This document shows positions 16,510-23,355 of a stretch of 64,000 nt of DNA, one piece after another. The notes under the pieces were generated by a model that was not told the origin of the DNA, ran no database searches, and was given only the letters and a program-made list of their open reading frames with translations. The position numbers and the translations under genes were made by a program. Every line of letters starts with the position of its first letter. Position 1 is the first letter of the stretch. The stretch is from Amorphoplanes friuliensis DSM 7358 (GTDB lineage: Bacteria > Actinomycetota > Actinomycetes > Mycobacteriales > Micromonosporaceae), in the NCBI RefSeq assembly GCF_000494755.1, contig NC_022657.1:6974001-7038000 (forward strand), given 5' to 3'.

Positions 16510-16692
16510 CCCCGGACGCTCCGCCCGGCCTCCTCTTGCTTGCACGCCCCTGGGCACTCGACCGGCCGAGACAAGCACCAGCGGGCATCCCGCCTGCAAC
16601 GGCTGCCGCCCGGGCCGCTGCTCCCTGCCGCCTCCCGCCACGAAGGTGGACGTGCTGCATGGACCAGCGGTCGACGGGGTAGCGGTCCCGGC

Positions 16693-17037
16693 ATGGCAAT
16701 AACCCGGCTACTGGCACAGATGACGGTCACCGACCCGGAAACCGCCGTCGGGTGGTACACGAGGCTGCTCGGCCGCGACCCCGATGAGCGGCCGATGGAA
16801 GGCCTGACCGAATGGCACCTGACCTCGACATTCGGCGTCCAGGTCTGGAAGGACACCGACCGCGCCGGCCGCTCGACGATGGTCGTCGACGAGTCCGACC
16901 TCGACGAGCTCGCCGACCGGCTGAACCGCGAAGGAATCGACCACCCCGGCATCCAAGGGGCAACGTCCTCCCGCGTTCTCACAGTGACGGACCCGGACGG
17001 AAACACCATCGTCTTCACCGCACCGCTTCCCACCTGA
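16693..17037 (+). CDS. VOC (glyoxalase/bleomycin-resistance superfamily) protein
   Basis: A 114-residue protein with one VOC module: betaalphabetabetabeta elements from TRLLAQMTVTDPETAVGWYTR to a C-terminal VTDPDGNTIVF, the standard family ending. The start is the ATG at 16693. The VOC metal-ligand pattern is incomplete by eye (one Glu near a TEWHLTST strand is the clearest candidate), so resistance/binding or enzymatic roles both remain possible. It stands alone with a small hairpin downstream at 17052. Confidence 0.8.
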   Translation: MAITRLLAQMTVTDPETAVGWYTRLLGRDPDERPMEGLTEWHLTSTFGVQVWKDTDRAGRSTMVVDESDLDELADRLNREGIDHPGIQGATSSRVLTVTDPDGNTIVFTAPLPT

Positions 17038-17051
17038 GCGCCGCAATCCCG

Positions 17052-17071
17052 CAGCAGGCAGCGGCCTGCTG
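17052..17071. terminator. Possible hairpin terminator after the VOC gene
   Basis: Eight-base arms CAGCAGGC/GCCTGCTG with a four-base loop, 14 bases after the VOC stop. No T-run follows, so this is a weaker candidate. Confidence 0.5.
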
Positions 17072-17230
17072 GGCTGACCCGCAAGTTCGAACTCTTCGAC
17101 AAACGGCGCGAGCGCATCCCCGCTGTCAACCACCGCACTCGTGGCGCCGTCGAGCTGACGCCCGTACTCACGACCAGGCCATCACCAGGCCCGACCGACA
17201 CCAACAATCCCGATAAACCACTGCCAAGTC

Positions 17231-17314
17231 CATCGCCGATGCGGTGCCCATTCACAACATCAAGGAAGTTGGGCCTTCCCCCAGCTGGTACAGCCCCAAC
17301 TTCCCTGAAGTTGG
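17231..17314. repeat. Outlying copy of the 41-bp repeat with direct-repeat flank
   Basis: The segment from about 17234 to 17283 recurs 228 bases downstream with few changes (sharing CACAACATCAAGGAAGTTGG). It ends in a perfect inverted repeat at 17296-17314, with arms CCAACTTC and GAAGTTGG around CCT. This is the least degraded version of the hairpin found in the tandem array. Confidence 0.8.
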
Positions 17315-17492
17315 AGGAGAGACCGGCGGATTCCTGCTCCGCCTCGACCACCGCGCGCCCGGCGCGGTCGACCGGACACCCAGACCCACGATCAGAACCA
17401 CCACGGACCTGGCCGCCGCATCAGCAGCCGCAACAAACCGACAAATCATCCCGAGGTTGATCGCCGATGCGGCGCCTCGTCACAACATCAAG

Positions 17493-17680
17493 GAAGTTGG
17501 GCCTTCCCCAGCCCGTATAGCCTCGACTTCCCTGAAGTTGGGCCTTCCCCAGCCCGTGTAGCCCCGACTTCCCTGAAGTTGGGCCTTCCCCAGCCCGTAT
17601 AGCCCCGACTTCCCTGAAGTTGGGCCTTCCCCAGCCCGTGTAGCCCCAGCCCGTACAGCCCCGACTTCCCTGAAGTTGGG
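17493..17680. repeat. 41-bp tandem repeat array
   Basis: GAAGTTGGGCCTTCCCC starts at 17493, 17534, 17575 and 17616 (exact 41-base period). A last GAAGTTGGG lies at 17672 after a 56-base unit that carries an extra internal duplication of about 15 bases. Units are near identical, with only single-base changes. Each contains the imperfect dyad CGACTTCCCTGAAGTTGG and a second GC-rich block. No unique spacers separate the units. Confidence 0.9.
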
Positions 17681-18014
17681 GCAGACGGTCCATACCGAGC
17701 GGCCATGCCCGACATCCGTCACATCACAGTCGATCGTCATCCCCACCGGACAGGCCAAAGATCTCGGAGCGGGACCCGGCCCGGAGCCGACTGGCCAAGA
17801 CGTAGCGAAGGCCGGGATCGACAGGCGGGACGACCGTTGACAAGCCGCCCGCCGAACCGTCAGGTCGCCCGACCCTGGCGGAGCGGCGGCCAGCACTACG
17901 CACGGACCGTTGCAAGACGGCCGGTGACGTTGATCCGGCCGCCGCAGCCACCACCCTCCCCCGCTCCCCGAAGGAGCAGCTGGGACGGCGCCGGTTTGGA
18001 GAGTGCGCGTTGGG

Positions 18015-19115
18015 TTACGGGCTGGCGGCCAGGAAGAGGAAGACGGCCAGCAGGCTCAGGTGGATGCCGCCTTGGAGGACGTTGGCGCGGCCGGGGACGA
18101 CCGTCAGCGTTCCGACCACGACGGTCAGGGCGAGCAGCACCATCTGCGTGCCGCCCAGGCCGAGGAGCAGGGGTCCGTCGAGCCAGATCATGGCGATCGC
18201 GATGGCCGGGATGGTCAGGCCGATGCTGGCCATCGCCGAGCCGAGCGCCAGGTTCAAGCTTGTCTGCATGCGGTCGCGCGCCGCGGCCCGAACCGCTGCA
18301 ATCGTCTCGGGGAGCAGCACCAGCAGAGCAATGACCACGCCGACGACGGCCTGGGGCATTCCCGCGGCTGCGACGGCTGATTCGATGGCTGGGGATACGC
18401 CTTTGGCGAGGCCGACGACCGCGATGAGGGCGACCAGCAGGAGGCCCAGGCTGGTCAGGGCTGCTTTGGACGAGGGTGGTTCGAGGTGGTCCTCGCCTTC
18501 GATGACTTCGCCGGCGGTGGTGATCGGCATGAAGTAGTCGCGGTGGCGGCGGGTCTGGACCAGGACGAAGAGCAGGTAGAGACCGAGGGAGGCCACGGCG
18601 GCGAAGGCGAGCTGGGCCGGGGAGAACTGCGGGCCGGGGCGGCTGGTCGTGAAGCTGGGCAGGACCAGGCTGAGGGTGGCGATCGTGGCTACGGCGGCGA
18701 GGGCGCCGCCGGTGCCTTCGGGGTTGAAGACGGCGATGCGGCGGCGGACGGCGCCGACGAGCAGGGAGATGCCGAGGATGCCGTTGCAGGTGATCATCAC
18801 TGCGGCGAAGACGGTGTCGCGGGCCAGGGCCTGGGTTTTTTCGCCGCCGCTGATCATCAGGGTGACGATGAGGGCCACCTCGATGATGGTGACCGCTACG
18901 GCGAGGACGAGGGAGCCGAAGGGTTCGCCGACCTTGTGGGCGACGACCTCCGCGTGGTGGACCGCTGCCAGGACCGCGCCGGCGAGCAGGAGGCCGCTGA
19001 TGATCACGAGGGGTGGGGGGAGGTCCCGGCCGAAGGTCACAACGAGGACCGCCACGGCGAGGATCGGGATCCAGGCCGTCCAGCGAGCCAGCACAGCGGC
19101 GATCTTGGCGGTCAT
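18015..19115 (-). CDS. Ca2+/H+ antiporter, ChaA/CAX family
   Basis: A 366-residue integral membrane protein with about eleven hydrophobic segments and a short charged cytosolic loop in the middle (QTRRHRDYFMP ... EGEDHLEPPSS). The two inverted halves each carry the family's alpha-repeat: GEPFGSLVLAVAVTIIEVAL in the first and LLPETIAAVRAAARDRMQ plus NLALGSAMASIGLT in the second. These hold the acidic residues used for cation exchange. The ATG at 19115 is preferred over the GTG at 19124 because an AGGGTG element lies at a proper distance. It should export Ca2+ (or Na+/K+) in exchange for protons. It is transcribed divergently from the FAD monooxygenase gene. Confidence 0.9.
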   Translation of the reverse strand: MTAKIAAVLARWTAWIPILAVAVLVVTFGRDLPPPLVIISGLLLAGAVLAAVHHAEVVAHKVGEPFGSLVLAVAVTIIEVALIVTLMISGGEKTQALARDTVFAAVMITCNGILGISLLVGAVRRRIAVFNPEGTGGALAAVATIATLSLVLPSFTTSRPGPQFSPAQLAFAAVASLGLYLLFVLVQTRRHRDYFMPITTAGEVIEGEDHLEPPSSKAALTSLGLLLVALIAVVGLAKGVSPAIESAVAAAGMPQAVVGVVIALLVLLPETIAAVRAAARDRMQTSLNLALGSAMASIGLTIPAIAIAMIWLDGPLLLGLGGTQMVLLALTVVVGTLTVVPGRANVLQGGIHLSLLAVFLFLAASP

Positions 19116-19261
19116 GGGATTCACCCTGCCAGAAAGTCCTGGTTGCCGCCTGATGTCAGGCCGTGCCAGCGCCGTGTGCGGGTGGTGCCAGCGGGTCGCG
19201 CCAGTCTGCGTGTCGAGGACGGGGCCCGCACGGTCCCGTCCGCGACGGAAAGGACGGAGAC

Positions 19262-20671
19262 ATGGGCGAACCTGTGCACGACGTTGTTGTTGTCGGTGCC
19301 GGCCCGGTCGGACTGCTCCTCGCCATCGAGCTCGAGACCGCGGGTGTGAAGCCGCTGGTGCTTGAACGGCTGGCGGAGCCCGACCGGGGGATCAAGGCGG
19401 CCGCGGTCGGTGCGGTGGGGGCCGAGGCGCTGGAACGGCGCGGGTTCCTGCCGGCGCTCGACGGCGAGCAGGTCACGATGCTGATGAAAAAGCCGGGCGG
19501 CGGTCACTTCTCCGCGCTGTTCGTGGTCGATCAGGAGCTGCAGGACGACCCCGGACGCCACAGTCGCGTGGTCCCGCAGGACGCCCTCGAGAGGATCCTG
19601 ACCGTACGCGCCGGTGAACGCGGGATCGAGATCCGGCGCGGCGTCACGGTGGAAAGCTTCGAGCAGGACCCCGGCGGTGTGAGCGTGCAGACGAGCGCGG
19701 GACCACTGAGGACAAGATATCTGGTCGGCTGTGACGGTGGCCGGAGCCGTGTCCGCAAGCTGGCCGGATTCGCGTTCCCCGGCACGGACCCGACGATCAC
19801 CGGCTATCAGGCGCTCGTCGAGTTCGACGCACCCGGCAAGCTCACCCAGGGCTGGCAGCGGACACCGCGTGGGCTCATCACGTCGATCCCGGGACGTGTG
19901 TTCACAGCGGAGTTCGACGGGCCGCCACCGGACCGGGACGCGCCCGTCACCCGGGCCGAGGTCGAGGCGTCGATCCAGCGGGTGAGCGGCACCGACGTCC
20001 GGGTGCTGTCGATGACCAAGGCGTCCCGCTGGACCGACCACGCGCGGCAGGCGACGACCTATCGCCTCGGCCGGGTCCTGCTCGCCGGTGACGCCGCGCA
20101 CGTCCACTCGCCTTTCGGCGGCCAGGGTCTGAACCTCGGTCTGGTCGACGCGGCCAACCTCGGCTGGAAACTCGCCGCGGCCGTACGGGGTGACGACCGG
20201 CTCCTCGACTCCTACACCGCTGAACGGCACCCGGTCGGTGCACGTGTGCTGGAGAACACCCGTGCGCAGGTCGCGCTCGTACGCCCCGACCCGCTCACGA
20301 CCGCCCTGCGATCCATCGTGAGCGAGCTGATCAGGCTGCCCGACGGCAACCGCCTCATCGGCGGGATGCTCTCGGGCACCGGCATCCGGTACGACCTCGG
20401 CGACGACGACCCGCTCGTCGGCACCCTGGCCAAGGACCAGCTCCTGACGCTGGCCGACGGCACTGAGGGACGGCTCTACGCGCTGATGGAGAACGGTGGC
20501 GGCCTGCTCGTCTCGCCGTCGGAACGGCTGCTGCCGCCCGGCGTCCAGCAGGCACAGACCAAGGAAGGCCCGTCGCTGCTCGTACGCCCCGACGGCTGCA
20601 TCGCGTGGACCGAGACCTCGTCCACGTCACTCGACGAGGCGCTCGCGCGCTGGTTCCCCCGGAAAGGCTGA
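19262..20671 (+). CDS. FAD-dependent aromatic hydroxylase (PHBH/PheA-like monooxygenase)
   Basis: A 469-residue flavoprotein monooxygenase. It has an N-terminal Rossmann motif (VVVVGAGPVGLLLAIELE), the GCDGGRSRVRK motif in the middle, and the FAD ribityl-binding motif LLAGDAAHVHSPFGGQGLN. This order is diagnostic of the class A (p-hydroxybenzoate hydroxylase-like) family that hydroxylates phenolic or polyketide substrates using NAD(P)H and O2. The start is the ATG at 19262, after GGAG. The next gene, an SGNH hydrolase, begins five bases after its stop, so the two form an operon. The substrate cannot be predicted, and no biosynthetic cluster surrounds it. Confidence 0.9.
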   Translation: MGEPVHDVVVVGAGPVGLLLAIELETAGVKPLVLERLAEPDRGIKAAAVGAVGAEALERRGFLPALDGEQVTMLMKKPGGGHFSALFVVDQELQDDPGRHSRVVPQDALERILTVRAGERGIEIRRGVTVESFEQDPGGVSVQTSAGPLRTRYLVGCDGGRSRVRKLAGFAFPGTDPTITGYQALVEFDAPGKLTQGWQRTPRGLITSIPGRVFTAEFDGPPPDRDAPVTRAEVEASIQRVSGTDVRVLSMTKASRWTDHARQATTYRLGRVLLAGDAAHVHSPFGGQGLNLGLVDAANLGWKLAAAVRGDDRLLDSYTAERHPVGARVLENTRAQVALVRPDPLTTALRSIVSELIRLPDGNRLIGGMLSGTGIRYDLGDDDPLVGTLAKDQLLTLADGTEGRLYALMENGGGLLVSPSERLLPPGVQQAQTKEGPSLLVRPDGCIAWTETSSTSLDEALARWFPRKG

Positions 20672-20675
20672 GTCC

Positions 20676-21848
20676 ATGATCGAGCTCCGCACCTGGATCG
20701 CCACCTGGGGTACCGCCCAGCAGCTCGCCCCGCCCGCCGAACCCGGTGGCGGCCCGCAGATGCCGGACTTCCCGGACGACGAGCCGCCCGCCGGACCGCC
20801 GGAGAAGGTCAGCGCCCAGACCGTACGCATGGTGGCGCGGGCCACCGTCGGCGGTTCAGCCGTCCGCGTCGCCCTGGCGAACTCCTTCGGCAACGCGCCG
20901 GTGCACATCGGGGCTGCGCGGATCGACGGTCACCGGCTGACATTCGGCGGGCGCACGTCCGTGGTGCTGCCGACGGGTGCGCAGATCTCCAGCGATCCCC
21001 TCGACCACCACGTACGCGCGCAGACCGATCTGGTCGTCTCGTTGTACGTGCCCGGCGAGAACGTGACGCCCACGACGCACGAGGTCGGGCTGCGTACGGG
21101 CTGGGTCGCGCCGGGTGATCAGACCGCCGAGCGTGACCTGCGGGACGCCACCGAGTTCCGGTCCTATCTGTGGCTCGCCGGCATCGACGTGGTCGCCGAG
21201 CCCGCGGCGGCCGCCATCGTCGTCCTCGGCGATTCCGTCGTCGACGGCATGGAGACCACACCGGACGCGGACGCGCCGTGGCCGTCTGTGCTGGCGCGCC
21301 GGCTCGCCGCGCGGCCGGACCTGCCGCCCCGCGCGGTGCTCAACATGGGTATCGCCGGTAACCGCGTCCTGCGGGAGACCGACGGGATGGGCGCCGCCGC
21401 ACCGGCCCGTTTCGACCGCGACGTGCTGGCCCGGCCCGGTGTGCGCTGGGTCGTGGTGTCGGAAGGACTCAACGACATCTTCTTCGGCTCTTTCCCGGGT
21501 GTGCCGGAGAGCGAGCGGGCAACGGCCGAGGACCTCATCGCCGGCTACCGGCTGCTGATCGCCCGCGCGCACCTGCACCGCCTGCGGATCGTCGGCTGCA
21601 CACTCCTGCCCATCGGCAGCACGCCGTTCTTCACACCGGAGACCGAACAGGTACGCCAGGAGGTGAACAGCTGGATCCGGGGCAGCGGCGAGTTCGACGC
21701 GGTGGCCGACCTGGAGGCGGCGACCCACGATCCGGCGGCGCCGGCGTGCGTCCGCCCCGAGCTGCTGTCCGGTGACAACGTGCATCCGAACGATGCCGGG
21801 CAGCGGGTGATCGCCGAGGCCTTCGACCTCGAGATCTTCCGCGGCTAG
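20676..21848 (+). CDS. SGNH/GDSL-family hydrolase (esterase)
   Basis: A 390-residue protein with all four SGNH blocks: GDSVVDG (nucleophile Ser), NMGIAGNRVL (oxyanion Gly), SEGLNDIFF (Asn) and the C-terminal DNVHPND (Asp-His). About 170 residues precede the catalytic domain and form an N-terminal beta-sandwich common in actinomycete GDSL esterases that begin TWGTA. There is no signal peptide, so it is probably cytosolic. It follows the FAD monooxygenase with GGAAAGG as ribosome-binding site. Its TAG stop (21846-21848) lies inside the CTAG target duplication of the IS701-family element that begins immediately after it, so the gene is intact despite the insertion. Confidence 0.9.
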   Translation: MIELRTWIATWGTAQQLAPPAEPGGGPQMPDFPDDEPPAGPPEKVSAQTVRMVARATVGGSAVRVALANSFGNAPVHIGAARIDGHRLTFGGRTSVVLPTGAQISSDPLDHHVRAQTDLVVSLYVPGENVTPTTHEVGLRTGWVAPGDQTAERDLRDATEFRSYLWLAGIDVVAEPAAAAIVVLGDSVVDGMETTPDADAPWPSVLARRLAARPDLPPRAVLNMGIAGNRVLRETDGMGAAAPARFDRDVLARPGVRWVVVSEGLNDIFFGSFPGVPESERATAEDLIAGYRLLIARAHLHRLRIVGCTLLPIGSTPFFTPETEQVRQEVNSWIRGSGEFDAVADLEAATHDPAAPACVRPELLSGDNVHPNDAGQRVIAEAFDLEIFRG

Positions 21849-21915
21849 TAGTGCTTTGTCATCTTTTGGGTGGGTGACGGTGACATATCAATGCTGATCT
21901 TGGTGTCCTGGAGGG

Positions 21916-23169
21916 ATGGACACTGCTGAGGTTCAGCAACTGGCCGATGATCTGGACGCGTTCGTGGCGGATGTGTTCGCTTCATTGACCAGGTCGCGGT
22001 GGCAGGAGCGCGCCGAGCATTACCTGCGCGGTCTGATGTTGGACGGTCGTCGCAAGTCGATCCAGCCGATGGCGGCCCGGCTTGCCGGGCCGCACGAACA
22101 GGCGTTGAACCATTTCGTCACCAACAGTCCGTGGGATGCCGCGTTGGTGCGCCGACGGCTGGCGGTGCGGATGGACGAGGCGATCGTCCCGGCTGCGTGG
22201 GCGTTGGACGACACCGGCTGGCTCAAATACGGTACCGCGTCGGTGGGTGTGACCCGGCAATACACCGGCACGGCCGGGAAAGTGACCAACTGCCAGATCG
22301 GAGTCAGCCTGAACCTGGTCACCGACACCGCGTCGTGCCCGGTCGACTGGCGGCTGTTCGTTCCCGAGTCCTGGGACCCGGCCAGCGACAAGGCCACCTC
22401 CGAGACCCCCGAGCGCCGCCGCAAAACCGGAATGCCGGACGACGTCGTGCATCGCGAGAAGTGGCGTCTGGGCATGGACATGATCGATGAAGCCCGCGGG
22501 TGGGGGCTGACGCCGCCGTTGATCGTCGCTGATGCCGGTTACGGCGACGCCGCTGAGTTCCGCCAAGGTCTCGAGGACCGGAACCTGAGCTACGTCGTCG
22601 GCGTGAACTGCGCGCATACCGCTTTCACCATCGACGCCCAGCGCACCTCACCCCCGTATAAGGGTGCTGGCCGGCGGCCGCCGCTGATCTACCGGCAAGC
22701 CGCACCCGGCCTCAAAACCCACGTCTTGGCCGCCGGCCGCGACGCGACTCGCAGGGTCACCTGGCGCGAGGGTTCACGCCGCCGGGCCGGCAAAGCCCGG
22801 AAGATGGGCGGCAGTTTCGTGTTCCTGCGGCTGCGTCCCGCCAGCCTGGTGCATCGCCGGGCCGTCGGCTTCGACGAAGACCTGCCCGTGCGGTGGCTGA
22901 TCGCCGAATGGCCACCCGGCGAGCCGGAACCGACCCGCTACTGGCTGTCGAACCTGCCCGCCACGACCCCATATCGGCACCTCGTCAGGCAGGCCAAGCT
23001 GCGCTGGCGCATCGAACACGACTACCGCGAGGTCAAAACCGGGCTCGGCCTGGACCACTACGAAGGCCGCACCTGGCAAGGCTGGCACCACCACACCACC
23101 CTGGTCTCCGCCGCTCACGCGTTTCTCACCCTGCAACGCCTGGACCCAAAAACCCGTGCGCCGGAATGA
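21916..23169 (+). CDS. IS701-family transposase (DDE)
   Basis: A 417-residue transposase beginning after GGAGGG. Family landmarks are RKSIQPMAARL and NHFVTNSPWD near the start, AWALDDTGWLKYG (first catalytic Asp), VADAGYGD (second Asp), and WRIEHDYREVKTGLGLDHYEGR (catalytic Glu of the DDE triad). All three acidic residues are present and the frame is open throughout the catalytic domain. The stop overlaps an ATG by four bases (ATGA), leading into a 39-codon frame that encodes the C-terminal tail seen fused to the transposase in relatives as I recall them. Confidence 0.93.
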   Translation: MDTAEVQQLADDLDAFVADVFASLTRSRWQERAEHYLRGLMLDGRRKSIQPMAARLAGPHEQALNHFVTNSPWDAALVRRRLAVRMDEAIVPAAWALDDTGWLKYGTASVGVTRQYTGTAGKVTNCQIGVSLNLVTDTASCPVDWRLFVPESWDPASDKATSETPERRRKTGMPDDVVHREKWRLGMDMIDEARGWGLTPPLIVADAGYGDAAEFRQGLEDRNLSYVVGVNCAHTAFTIDAQRTSPPYKGAGRRPPLIYRQAAPGLKTHVLAAGRDATRRVTWREGSRRRAGKARKMGGSFVFLRLRPASLVHRRAVGFDEDLPVRWLIAEWPPGEPEPTRYWLSNLPATTPYRHLVRQAKLRWRIEHDYREVKTGLGLDHYEGRTWQGWHHHTTLVSAAHAFLTLQRLDPKTRAPE

Positions 23170-23285
23170 CTCTCTACGCCGTACTCCGACGCCTGCAACA
23201 CCTGCTGGCCCGCCTCATCGGCACCTGCCCGACCTGCCAAACCCGCTTTCCGCAACGAAAAACCCGCGCGGGAAGAGGACCATGA
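23166..23285 (+). CDS. Short CxxC frame overlapping the transposase 3' end
   Basis: A 39-codon frame starting at an ATG that overlaps the transposase stop (ATGA). The product reads MTLYAVLRRLQHLLARLIG followed by a TCPTC zinc-ribbon-like motif and a basic tail. It resembles the C-terminal tail of longer IS701-family transposases, so it is either a separate re-initiated peptide, the product of a -1 frameshift, or the sign of a small indel that split the tail from the enzyme. Confidence 0.5.
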   Translation: MTLYAVLRRLQHLLARLIGTCPTCQTRFPQRKTRAGRGP

Positions 23286-23295
23286 CAAAGCACTA

Positions 23296-23355
23296 CTAGG
23301 GGGTGTCTGGTGGATCACGGCGAGTCTGCGGCGAGGTCCACCAGACACCCCCTAG
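23296..23355. terminator. Bidirectional terminator with 19-bp arms containing stop codons
   Basis: CTAGGGGGTGTCTGGTGGA at 23296-23314 is exactly complementary to 23337-23355, with a 22-base loop. The right-arm CTAG contains the TAG stop of the minus-strand AfsR-type gene. The left-arm CTAG is the one originally shared with the TAG stop of the SGNH gene, now duplicated by the IS insertion. Confidence 0.88.

Larger units (their letters stand above)
17038..18014. other. Gene-free region dominated by 41-bp repeats
   Basis: 977 bases between the VOC gene (plus) and the antiporter gene (minus, ending here). I find no credible gene: the open frames on the minus strand are translations of the repeat units in rotating frames. 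It holds a small hairpin (17052-17071), an isolated repeat copy (17231-17314), a 41-bp tandem array (17493-17680) and about 330 bases after the array in which I see nothing. Confidence 0.8.
21849..23295 (+). mobile_element. IS701-family insertion sequence (complete)
   Basis: A 1447-base element with perfect terminal inverted repeats starting TAGTGCTTTGTCAT (21849-21862 and 23282-23295) and flanked by CTAG on both sides (21845-21848 and 23296-23299). CTAG is the target duplication typical of the IS701 family. It encodes a full-length transposase and a short overlapping frame. Identical ends and intact target duplication suggest a recent, possibly still active insertion. Removing the element and one CTAG rejoins the SGNH gene directly to its terminator hairpin. 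Confidence 0.92.

Noticed and set aside
17493-17680. Possible CRISPR array
   Set aside because: The units are contiguous near-identical tandem repeats with a 41-base period; there are no unique spacers and no cas genes nearby.
17421-17896. Small minus-strand proteins with repeated REVGA/GEGPTS-like motifs
   Set aside because: They are translations of the 41-bp repeat in rotating frames, lack ribosome-binding sites and have no domain resemblance.
22893-23285. A 130-codon second gene inside the IS element
   Set aside because: Most of it is a shadow of the transposase; only the last 39 codons, starting at the ATGA overlap, look like genuine family sequence.
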